Shown: piece after piece, positions 32,771 through 42,830 of the stretch
Position numbering within the stretch: the stretch's first letter is position 1
Layout: every line of letters starts with the position of its first letter
Assembly: GCA_958295665.1 (NCBI GenBank)
Contig: OY282560.1
Coordinates: 274,648,177-274,712,176, forward strand
Reading direction: 5' to 3'
Source of the DNA: Tipula vernalis
Lineage: Eukaryota > Arthropoda > Insecta > Diptera > Tipulidae
DNA: 64,000 nt
Notes under the pieces: generated by a model
What the model was told of the DNA's origin: nothing
What the model saw: the letters and a program-made list of their open reading frames with translations, nothing else
Databases searched by the model: none
Program-made: the position numbers and the translations under genes

Positions 32771-34059
32771 GCTCAGTTTCTACGGAATACCTGAAAAAAT
32801 TTGCGACCTATTAAAGTATATTCATTGAAAAGTATTTTATAAACTAATTTTTTACTTAACATTTTTTTTGGTGTAATTTATTTTTTCTATTGGACAGAAA
32901 ATTGAATTCTTATTGGAACAAATTTATAATTTGTACTAAAACTTTGATGTTTATTTTAGTGGTTCGGAACTTTGCTTTTATATTTAGCACATTGATATTT
33001 ATTGGAATAGATCCATATGTACTAACAAAGTAAAATTAATTTAATATATTTAATTAAACTACTTCAATGTTCGGACTAAGCTAAACAAAATAATCGTTCT
33101 GTTTTAAAAAAACGCCTAATATGTTTGTTTTATTATTTTACTCTGTCGTGAAGATTAAGAAATTCAGTAAAATAATGCACGGTAATAGCACAAATTATCA
33201 TAATATGTATTCATTTATGGACCGAATCTTTATATTTCAATATAAATGAGCTTTGTGATTCGCATTTTACAAATTTTCTTACATAAGTTTCAATTAAAAT
33301 TATGTTCTTTTAATCCCTTGAATTTAATCGAGATTTATTTTAATAACAAAACATTTATAAATAAATTCTGAAATCTTAACAGTGTACAAAAAGCACCAAC
33401 ACATACCAAAATCAATGAGAATCCAATAGAATTTTGTTTATTCCAATAGGATTTGTATACATATATCTGGGAAAAAAAATGGGAAAAACTTCACATCCAT
33501 CACTTAATAACCTTTCAAACTTGATATTATTCAATTTGATATCTTACGTGGATCAAAAAATATAAATCATTTTCTAAAACCAGAATTTTCGATTGAACGC
33601 AGTTTTTCGTAACTTTTGCGAATGGAGTTCAAAGTTGGTGTATTTATTTTTTTTATAAATTTCCCAGTTAATACATTTTTAATGCATTAAATAACCTTTT
33701 AAACGATATTACACAATGCATTGCAATATCTTTCAAATGGCTTAAAATATAAATCAAATATTAAAATATTATCTTTTTTATGCGATAGTGAAGTTTATAA
33801 CAAAAAAAAAAATAACATGTACGTATATGAATCCAATTGGAATTTGAAAAATTTTATATGTGTTGGTGATTACACTGTCAAAACAAGTATTTTTATGAGA
33901 GAGCCATATAAAAAGTATCAAATAAGATTTGATATCTCTTTCTAATAACACATGCATGCCTTGCTAATAATTAATATGTATCTATTCAACGAGCTTAAAT
34001 TTTGTAAAAAAATAATTAAATTAGACTTCTGAGGTTTAACCAAAAAAGATGAAGAAGAC
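32771..34059. other. Right outer flank of the 167-bp foldback structure
   Basis: AT-rich, no gene. Its first part (to about 33500) mirrors 25330-25590. No convincing outer terminus or target duplication was found between 33.5 and 34.06 kb. Confidence 0.5.
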
Positions 34060-34955
34060 TAATTGATGGATAGTTCTACAAAGGCATTAACTGGAAACAA
34101 CAGCCTGTTGCCCGCATACTGTGCACCACTTGAACGATATGCCATTTCGCAACGGTGTGGCAAATGCCACATTTTGAATTTTATTTTTATGTTATGCAAA
34201 TTTTTAACTAGTTTGAGTACTCCTTGTTTCAGCCAATAACAAGAATACCACAGGGATTGTTCTAAGAAGCCACTAACTGGAAACAATAGCCTCATACCTT
34301 GTGAACCCCATGGACTATATACCATTTCGCAACGGTGTGGAAATTTCCACATTTTTAATTTTCTTGTTAAGTCATGCCAATTTTTTTACTCGTTTGAGTA
34401 ATTTATGGATCGGCCAATAATAAGAATACCATAGGGATTGTTCTAAGAAGCCACTAACTGGAAACAATAGCCTCATACCTTGTGAACCATATGGACTATA
34501 TACCATTTCGCAACGGTGTGGAAATTTCCACATTTGGAATTTTCTTGTTAAGTCATGCCAATTTTTTTACTCGTTTGAGTAATTTATGGTTCGGCCAATA
34601 ACAAGAATACCACAGGGATTGTTCTAAGAAGCCACTAGCTGGAAACAATAGCCTCATATCTTGTGAACCACATGGACTATAGTATATACCATTTCGCAAC
34701 GGTGTGGAAATTTCCACATTTGGAATTTTCTTGTTAAGTCATGCCAATTTGTTTACTCGTTTTAGTAATTTATGGTTCGGCCAATAACAAAATATCACAG
34801 GGATTTTTCTTAAAAGCCACTAATTGGGAACAATAGCCTCATGCCTTGTGAACCACATGGACTATATGCCATTTCGTAACAGTGTGGAGATTGCCATATT
34901 TATTCTTGTTAAACCTCCCCAGTTTATTTCACATTAAATGGGAGTATCAGTTTTA
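34060..34955. repeat. About 180-bp tandem repeat, 5 copies
   Basis: ATTTCGCAACGGTGTGG recurs at about 34145, 34325, 34505, 34691 and (as ATTTCGTAACAGTGTGG) 34871. Each unit also contains AAGCCACTAACTGGAAACAA and TAGCCTCATACCTTGTGAAC. Spacing is about 180-186 bp. Units diverge towards both ends. It is unrelated by eye to the 167-bp and 108-bp families. Confidence 0.9.
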
Positions 34956-35519
34956 TGTCTGGTGAATCATATGGAGCTTATCCGTCTTCGGATTGTTTTA
35001 ATTTTGGTTTTTTGTGTCGATTATACATATACGCAATTGTCTTTAAATAATCGATCAATCAATAATCTTTAAATAAAATAATAATAAAAATATTTAATAC
35101 TTACTGAACAAATAAATATCTCTCGAAACTTTTAAATTTGGCATTTTTTATAATTATCACAAACACTCTTAACAATGTTTACTTTTAATAACTTAAAATT
35201 TCACACTAATTATTTTTATGCTATGAGAAAGTTTAACAGCATACAATTAGAATTAAGTCGCACAAAAGTCACCGTTGAACTGAAGGTAAAACCTAATAAT
35301 TTTGAATGGCAACGATCATTTATTCCCTAAATTACAAAAAAATATACTCTCCCCTCGCACACACACAGACACACACTGGGACTGGGATAGTATAATAAAG
35401 CAGTGTCATTCGAAAAAAATATGCCATTAAAAAGTAAAGGATTTTTTTTTTTGTTTTTTATCCCCGCCCTTTAATTTTTATTACTAATGTAATAAGTTTT
35501 CCACTCCTCATATCAAAAC
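34956..35519. other. AT-rich sequence with a short CA-rich tract
   Basis: No gene is seen. A CACACACACAGACACACAC tract lies at about 35356-35375. Confidence 0.5.
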
Positions 35520-35630
35520 ATTGTAAACAGAACTGATGCCTGTAGGCAATAAAAGTAATTGTAATAGCAAGATGTGCGAGGTGGCTTATCGCCCACATGG
35601 CTCTCCAGTAAATAATAATAATAATAACCG
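35520..35630 (+). repeat. 3' tail of an I-like non-LTR element, copy 2
   Basis: GAGGTGGCTTATCGCCCACA, TGGCTCTCC and an AATAATAATAA run match the tail at 21560-21630 with few changes. Only the tail is present. Confidence 0.65.
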
Positions 35631-37825
35631 TGAAAAAATGATGAAATTTTTTCGAAAAAAATCAACATATTTTCATTTGTTTTCATTATTTCAATTAAAA
35701 ATCTAGTTAAATGCATGAAAATGTAACATAGCCAAAGAGGACATAAACCAAATTTCGCACAACATGTAAAAACTGAAAAACATAGGTACTGTAACGATAC
35801 CTTGCGATGTCGTTAACATACATACGATCAGAGGTCTGGTGCGGTGTTTATAGCTGGCTAAGCTCAGGGTTGGCGTGGGAATTTCCAGACATGACCGTAT
35901 GCTTAAATAACCGCATTGGTACCAAAAGATAAAAAAAACACAGAGAGCAACATTCCCGCTGCCTTGTTTACAGGAGTAAAAAAAACTGACAAAAAACTAT
36001 GAATGACCGACCTCAACACGAAAGACCCCTACCCCATGACTCATCTTGATCACTATTTTATCACCTACTCACTCATTATTCACAATCACGTAAACTTTTA
36101 AACCAAAAAAAATTACCATAGGACAGACAACGGATGATAAAACAACCGTAAATGAAAATACGGAAGGCGTGATTACGGAGACGCTAAAGCTGAAAAAATG
36201 TTGTTATGTATGTATGTACAATAAATATAAGAAAAAAAAAACCCAAAACAAACCGTCAAATTTGGCTCACAATACAATCTAACTATTAGCAAAAAAAAAA
36301 CTTCAAACATTTAAAATTACGTTTTAATATTAAATTAGAAAAATTACGTTAATAAAGGAAAAAAAAAAATTGTAAAATTACAATGTAAACTAATAAAAAA
36401 AAAAAAATCTCTTCCAGGAGAGCATGACCAAACCATAAATTTTGCGGTTGTTTGTTTTCATGGACACCATACCTTCAAGCAAATCCGCCCGATCTGCTAG
36501 TATCCGGCGTAGGATCTTCCTCGCACCACGGCAACAAATATTCACCAACAATCCAATCTGCCAATTTATAGGCAACACCGTTGCACTTGAAAGTCAGTTA
36601 ATTAATAACGCTCACTTTTCGAAAAGAAAGCTCAAATAATCAAGCGCACCACAATAACGGATCGGACTCAGACCGCTATCACACATAAACAAAAGAAAAA
36701 TGTCACTTTTTATTGCCAAGTGAAACACATTTATGTCTTGTGATTATTTTCTTATAGCTTGTTTAACATTTTATACACGATTGGGCGTTCAATTTATTTA
36801 TTTTAATTTGTTATGAGTTTTTTTTCACTTTCTTTATTGATCACTTCTAACAGCCCAAAACAAAAAAAAACCATTCATAGATCATTAATTTATCCCAAAA
36901 ATTGTTTTATTTGAGAAAAGAACAACATTTAACGTTTCTTTTATTTATAAATGTTTACAAATTTTTCGGTCGATTTCACTACACTTTCTAAGGATCATTT
37001 CACACCTCTTAACGGGACAAAAAAACTTGAACTTTTTTTATTTTTAATTTTATTGATTTTTATTGATTTATTATCCAATTATTTTCACATTCTTATATAA
37101 AAATGAATATGGCCTTAAGGCACCAAATATATTCCATCACAAAAATGAGGCCACTAATATTTCTATTATCCAAACAAAATGAATGGTCGGCTACACCAAA
37201 TTCATATAAAGTTTTTAGGATTACAAAACCTAATGATAATAGAAAAGGACTTAACTTTTCACGATTATTGAATAATTAATAACGCATTAATAAAAGTTTA
37301 TCTTAACAATTTATAATATAATCAAAAAAAAAATTTAATCGTTCACGATAGCACACCAAATTTGACTCGCCTGGTCGATTTTAAAATCAAAACTTGACTG
37401 TCCACCGAATCGTAAAAAAAATTTTTTTTTTTCTTTTTTTCCTATACTCTCAAACAAAATTGGACCACGAACAACAGACTCGCTCGTCGCTTCGTAATCA
37501 CGTCATCGTCCACCACCACACTGACAAACTCAACCATGCAAATCCTATCGCTTGAAAGCAACACAAAAGCACACATGCACAGCAACTGGAATTTTCCATC
37601 TTTCTATTCAACAATCATGCCTCTCAATCACACGACAACCACACAAAATCATACGCGCCACATCAACACCACAAATCGTCATCATGCCAATCATTGCAAT
37701 TATTGATTTCTTAATCGTCATTAAGGCGATAATAGAAAAATCAATAATCCAACAGATCTGCCCAAACTGTTTATCACGCACCAGACCAATGCGCGACTGG
37801 TTGTTACGTAAGGACCGGTGTCGTA
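35631..37825. other. About 2.2 kb without recognised gene
   Basis: Non-coding by eye. A stretch at about 35850-35900 (GCTCAGGGTTGGCGTGGGA, then CAGACATGA) resembles 62570-62620 (GCTCAGGGTTAGGGGTGGGA, then AAGGCATGA), suggesting a dispersed repeat. Several A runs occur. A 62-65-codon overlapping open pair at 36390-36640 is not recognised. Confidence 0.4.
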
Positions 37826-38033
37826 ACAGTACACTGAATTCAATAAAAATTTTACCATTTTACACAGAATCAAAAAAGGACCGAAATTAGTCACGTTAGA
37901 GGAGCTGGAAATATACAAAAGCAAAAACCACAACAATTTACCTAACGACAAAATCAACACCAAAACCAATAAAATTTACGACTTAATTATCCATAACTTA
38001 AAAACAAAGGAGGTGCCAAACAAAGGCGCATAG
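37826..38033 (+). pseudogene. C-terminal remnant of a second Penelope-like element
   Basis: The frame reads QYTEFNKNFTILHRIKKGPK then LVTLEELEIYKSKNHNNLPN, DKINTKTNKIYDLIIHNLK and ends TAG at 38031-38033. It aligns along its length with the end of the 700-codon protein at 11.3-13.4 kb (TDINNNLKILHKLPKG, RLEELEIYRHRN, KINSKTNKIYDLLLNN). A TAA at 37824-37826 ends the similarity upstream. It is a related but distinct family, and 5'-truncated. Confidence 0.85.
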
Positions 38034-38085
38034 CAACAGTATATAAACAGCATCAAAATAAATTATGTAATAGTAGTAAAAAAGA

Positions 38086-38113
38086 AACCGAAGAAGTGAT
38101 TATTCTCGAAATC
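38086..38113 (+). ncRNA. Degenerate hammerhead-like motif after the Penelope remnant
   Basis: CCGAAGA (38088-38094) and CGAAAT (38107-38112) lie about 55 bp after the stop codon, in the position of the core strands of the motif at 13530. The U of CUGANGA is changed to C, so it would not be active. The call rests mainly on position. Confidence 0.3.
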
Positions 38114-38485
38114 GATATTTTTAAGAAAGTTCAAAAATTGTCACAATAAGGAAGAAATAGAAACTACAATATAAAATAAAAAATAAAGTTTTTCATTTAA
38201 ATATATAAAATGACAAAAGAACACAAAAAATAAAGTGAAAATCGGCTTGTGAAATGTGGTGAAATATGGATAGATGTTTTAAACTCAATAGCTTTTGTTA
38301 TGTATGTGGAAAATTTAAAATTATTTTCACAAAATGTTATTAGTGATGTAAATTGGACGCCGTCTATTGTTTATACGGCATGCTTTTTCCATCTGCATAG
38401 ATGGCAGAACACTGGAGCCACAATGATATGGATAGATCCCCAAGTATATGATGCAGTTCAATGTACAAGTATATGACGCAGTTCA

Positions 38486-38952
38486 ATGTTATGGGTTATT
38501 CCCGATACAAACAGACAAAAAATTCATTCTTTGACATACACTGAAATGACATACATAGGTATGTTCAATTTCCGCTGCCGCAATAAGATGAAATTCATGT
38601 TCCGGAAAGATCAAACCCAGCTGAAAAATATTTACCATCATAATTTCAATCTGATAAAACTGGAGAAACACCTGTATCAATGTATCAATTTGATTAAATA
38701 CAACGACCATCAGTGGAAAGTTTCTGCAGACTTAAAAGTAATAGCCCTTTTAAGAGGCATGCAATTGGGTTACACTAAAAACCTCTGTTTTATGTGCTTG
38801 TGGAATACACGTTTTGAAGGCGTCCAATAGAAAGAACGGAACTGGGCTTTAAGTGAGAACATTAGATTGCTCTGAATCCAGATAGAAATGCATTCTTTGA
38901 ATCGCATCGCATTTTTCCACGATTAAGTGGAATGAAAATAAAAGAAGGCTGG
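38486..38952 (+). pseudogene. Unclassified repetitive arthropod gene family, middle fragment
   Basis: IKYNDHQWKVSADLKVIALL, RGMQLGYTKNLCFMCLWNTR and, after a stop and frameshift, FFESHRIFPRLSGMKIKEG correspond in order to a protein family of unknown function that recurs in many arthropod genomes and is probably transposon-derived (conserved text of the kind HQW..cgDLKv...L.G.Q.GYTK..CFlC.WdsR and FP.iS.aKIKEG). The similarity breaks at 38952, exactly where the gypsy LTR-like sequence begins, and resumes at 60.09 kb. The upstream open frame at 38249-38476 is not recognised. Confidence 0.65.
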
Positions 38953-40001
38953 TGTTTAAATCTAAAGCGAGACACTCATACAATCGCTCACGCATTTCGT
39001 TTAATCACTACCAGCACACAAAATATACTTACTCATTTCGATTGTGAAATTTCATCTCCAGTCTATTGACGCAAACTCTGTTACGTCTAGTATTTTACGT
39101 AACGTCCGTGGTGACCACCAACGTCCGTGTTTACGGTAAAGGATACACACGCACACAAATATGTCAAACACATTCACACATACACACAATGGGATCAAAC
39201 CAGAATACGTGAATAAAAACAGCGGTAAACATACGCATCGATAAATTACAACTCATAATATTACACATCGAGAATTAAGACAAAGCCGCACAGCACACAC
39301 CTATGCAACACTCAATCACATTAATCATTTATCAAATTATTCAAAAAAATTACGTATAGAACAGTAAACGGCAGCAACAAGTACGTACGCACATTATTAA
39401 AATTTACATATAAGCAACAAGGTGGCAGCAAGCCAAACACATCTAAAACAAATCAGTTAACATTTTTTTTTTTTTTGCCTCAATATTTCTTTTTGAAAAT
39501 AAAAAAGCAACACACAACTGGATGGAGTCACGCAGATTGTAAAATATGGACATATGGTACATGTACATAGTGCAACAAACAAAATAGATAAGCAACCATT
39601 ATACATTGAGTCATTGAACAACGGTTATTGGAACAAGATACGCATTGAAGGAGTACAAACACACAACGGCGTAATATAAAAATAAATAACGAACATTGGA
39701 ATAACAACAATCGTTATCAACATCAACAGCAGCAGCATATAAACGAAACCGCAAGTTTTTATTAATGTAGAATCAAATTTATTAAAATTTTTCCAATTTT
39801 ACAAATATTCAATAAATTTACAAGTAAACCTTCCACCACTGGTTTGTCGGATATATAACCGTAATATCTAAAATTCGAAAATTCAGAATGAAATTAATTT
39901 TTTTGTTGGGTAAATCTCTGTGTGTTCTTCTGCGCATTCATTTTTTTTACAGCTGTCCATTTGGGCAATAATATTTTTTTTGATTACTCGTCAAGGTTAC
40001 A
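38953..40001 (+). repeat. 5' LTR region of the CsRn1-like gypsy element
   Basis: CACTCATACAATCGCTCACG through CATTTCGTTTAATCACTAC and GCTACGTCTAGTATTTTACG-like text to AACGTCC (38980-39112) is matched almost base for base at 59748-59876. A TGTTCTTCTGCG string (about 39923) recurs at 59989. Between them this copy holds about 0.8 kb that the 3' copy lacks (39113-39910, with CA-rich tracts), probably a later insertion. It ends near TTACA 40001, followed by TGGTAACC, a possible primer-binding site. LTR edges are approximate. Confidence 0.65.
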
Positions 40002-40241
40002 TGGTAACCAACCATCCCACACGTTTACTCTTCATTTTTGTATGTAATTTTCAACGAGCCCCACAATAATAGAGGGCGAAAGGCTCGGGTATATTCTGGG
40101 TTTCCTCGTCTAGAATAAAACGGGTGTCGAAAAGTCAGGTCCATTTGGTAACAAGTCCGGTATTTAGTTTGAGCATCGTATACTATTAAATTTTTAGTAT
40201 TTTGCGTCATTGCAAGTTCAATTATAAAATAATAATTCAAA

Positions 40242-40680
40242 ATGATGAATGAAGACGAATCGAAAGACAAGACTAACCAAGCCAAAATCGAAAATACACA
40301 CCAACAGGACTCACAGAACATGGATACAGGCAATACAAGCAACATACCTTTAGAGGTTGTAGCCACAACTAACAGTGTTGACTTTTTAACCTTTCTGGCC
40401 ACAGAAAAAGCAGAATTCGTTTCGTTTGGCAAAAAACGACTAGCAAAAATATCTGCGCACATTGTCGTCGCTCTCGCCTGAAACATGCGACACGATAGCG
40501 GATCTGTTGCAAAATCCGCCAGCAGAAAATCATTATCAACCTCTGAAGAAGATGTTGTTGGATCGACTTGGCCCATCGGATGAGCGATTAAATCTAAATG
40601 TCGGGATGCGCATACTAGCGGGAGACAATTTTTCGGACAAAATCGTGAGATCACTATGGATCCGAAAAATGCTGGAATCT
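40242..40680 (+). pseudogene. gag: CsRn1-like Gag, N-terminal part
   Basis: MMNEDESKDKTNQAKIE opens a frame to 40481 (VDFLTFLATEKAEFVSFG). The next frame gives [40 protein letters not shown], then [19 protein letters not shown]. These are the usual CsRn1-type capsid blocks, split by frameshifts. The rest of Gag, the zinc knuckle, the protease and the RT N-terminus are absent because sequence jumps to the RT palm at about 40680. Confidence 0.8.
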
Positions 40681-41500
40681 CTATGCACTTACAAGCATGC
40701 AAGATTTTCTCCAAAATTGATTTCGTAAGAGCCTATCATTTAATTCCCGTTGCACCTGAAGACGTTTATAAAACAGCGATCACTACACCGTTTGGCCTGT
40801 GTAACGCCGCACAAACGTTTCAGCGATTTATGAACGAAGTCGTTCGTGATTTAGACATCGTTTTCGCCTACATTGGCGACATTCTTGTGGCTTCGCACAA
40901 TGAGGAACAACACAAACTTCACCTGGAACAAGTTTTCCACAGGTTAACCGAGTTTGACGTTCACATCAAGAGTTCAAAATGCGTCTTTGGGCTGTTCATT
41001 CTTGATTTCCTCAACCACAAGATAACTCCTAATGATATTCAGCCATCCGAAGAATGAATTAATGCCATTAGAGAGTTCCCAGCACCTACTTCAATAAAAA
41101 ATATTCATCGTTTTGTCGGTATGGTAACTTACTATCACCGATTTATACCAAAACTCGCACAAACACTCGCACCAATTCACAGTCACTTGACAGCTTTACT
41201 CAAAAAGCCCAAGACAGCCAAACATTTTCTGCGAATTACTCGTAATATATCTGGCAATCAAACACTTTAGAAATTTTGTTGAAGGCCGGGATTTTACCAT
41301 TTACACCGACCACAAACCTCTGACCAGAGCAATTCAGTCTAAAACTGAACGTAATCCTAGGCAAACCCGCCACTTGGATTACTTACTGTTAGTCAATTTA
41401 CCACGGATATTCAGCATGTTCACGTAGACGACAACGTTGTAGCGGACACACTTCCCGCACAGCTGACAACGAAACGGCCACAGTCGAGGCTCAATTCGAC
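40681..41500 (+). pseudogene. pol: CsRn1-like reverse transcriptase and RNase H
   Basis: [40 protein letters not shown] and [11 protein letters not shown] are RT motifs A to C; the catalytic YxDD box reads YIGD, so one Asp is lost. A stop at 41055-41057 is followed in frame by FPAPTSIKNIHRFVGMVTYY. RNase H traces are FTIYTDHKPLTRAIQSK and RQTRHLDY, then broken frames to the VDDNVVAD-type end near 41450. It is non-functional. Confidence 0.85.
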
Positions 41501-42152
41501 TTAAACAAAATAGCAAAAACACAAAAAGCCGAACAAGAACTTCAGAATTTATTTTCTTGTTCCAAATGTCACACTAGTTCATCAATGAAACTAGAGCTTT
41601 TGAAACTACCTGGCCTCGAAATCGACCGCGAAACATCTACTGGGACCAATCGCCTGTACATTGCAGATTCACTGCGTCGAACCATCTTCAATACATTACA
41701 TAACCTTACCCATCAAATTGATTACTTTTGGCCCAGTATAAACAAAGATGAAGACAAATGGGCTCAGTCTAGTATATCCTGCCAACGTGCTAAAGTCTAA
41801 CGGCACACAAAACTACCCTATGGATAATTTCAAATTCCACTTGATCGATTCGAACACATCCACTTAGACATCGTACGACCACTTCCTCCGTCTAATGGAT
41901 ACAATTTGCTCACGTGTGTCGATCGCTTCACTCGCTGGCCGAAAGCGTACTACATGATAAACATGTCGGCTGCAACCTTCGCAATGACATTCGTCAACAA
42001 TTACGTATCTCGATTCGGCGTGCCCCTTAACATCACAACTGATCAAGGAAAACAATTTGAGTCCAAGCTTTTCACTGAATTAACAAAACTCCTTGGCTCA
42101 CATCGGATACGAACAACGGCTTACCATCCGCAAGCCAATGGCAAGGTCGAAC
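41501..42152 (+). pseudogene. pol: CsRn1-like integrase, N-terminal and core part
   Basis: RRTIFNTLHNLTHQIDYFWP and SISCQRAKV are the remains of the zinc-binding region. After a stop, FEHIHLDIVRPLPPSNGYN (first Asp), ITTDQGKQFESKLF (second Asp) and YHPQANGKVE (Glu) form the complete D,D-E core. The similarity ends exactly at GTCGAAC (42146-42152), the target duplication of the large transposon, and resumes at 59141. Confidence 0.88.
42146..42152. repeat. Target-site duplication of the 17-kb transposon, left copy
   Basis: GTCGAAC here is repeated at 59141-59147. Both copies lie at the same codon position of the interrupted integrase. Confidence 0.88.
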
Positions 42153-42830
42153 CAAAAACTATAGTAGATTTCATAGAAACGTCTCATGTCGAATAAATAA
42201 ACATTCAAATTAGTTGGGTGTAGAAAATACCTATTTGGGTGTAGAAATTATATTTCGAACAATACAGTGAGCCCCTACGCAATATACTTAAAACCAAAAA
42301 ACATAATTCTCTCTTTGAGTAAATTTACTCTTCAACTAATGCGAGATTGTTTTGAGCGAGGTCAAAAATATGTATTCAGAAAAATTTTCGTGTGTTAAAC
42401 TAGTTAGTATGCGCTGGTACACCGGTGAGCATGATTCAAGCAAGGTTAGCTCGATGTTTCGAGTCACGTGTTCGTGACGTCACACAATTCTGCCACGTGT
42501 TTGTAAATAAATAGAGAAAAAGCGAATGAACCATTTTTTGGTTTGTTTTTATTTTTCGTTTTTTTACTTGTGTTGTAATTTAAAGGTCTCCTTTAATACT
42601 AGAATTGAGTGTCGTCATAAAACAAAAAATTATCATTTGTTTACATATTTAGAGCTAAACTGGTATTAACTGAATCACGACTGGTGAATAAAGGGAATAT
42701 ATATGTTTATTTGTTTTTTTTTTTTTATTAACAAATTAACGATGGGTTTTCATTGGGTTATGGGTTATTTATTGTGACCAACCAGCAGTATACATTTGAA
42801 TTCGATACTGACTAAATGTGGGATTCTAAA
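42153..42830. repeat. Outer left arm of the P-superfamily transposon
   Basis: It starts CAAAAACTATAGTAGATTTC and contains GAAACGTCTCATG, mirrored at the right end by CACGAGACGTCTCG and CATCGTTTTTG. Near the satellite, TTATTGTGACCAACC, AGTATACATTTGA and GATACTGACTAAATGTG mirror 58520-58600 in reverse complement. The middle part is not alike by eye. No gene. Confidence 0.7.

Noticed and set aside
40025..40714. 229-codon minus-strand frame
   Set aside because: Antisense to the CsRn1-like gag, whose family motifs are clear on the plus strand.
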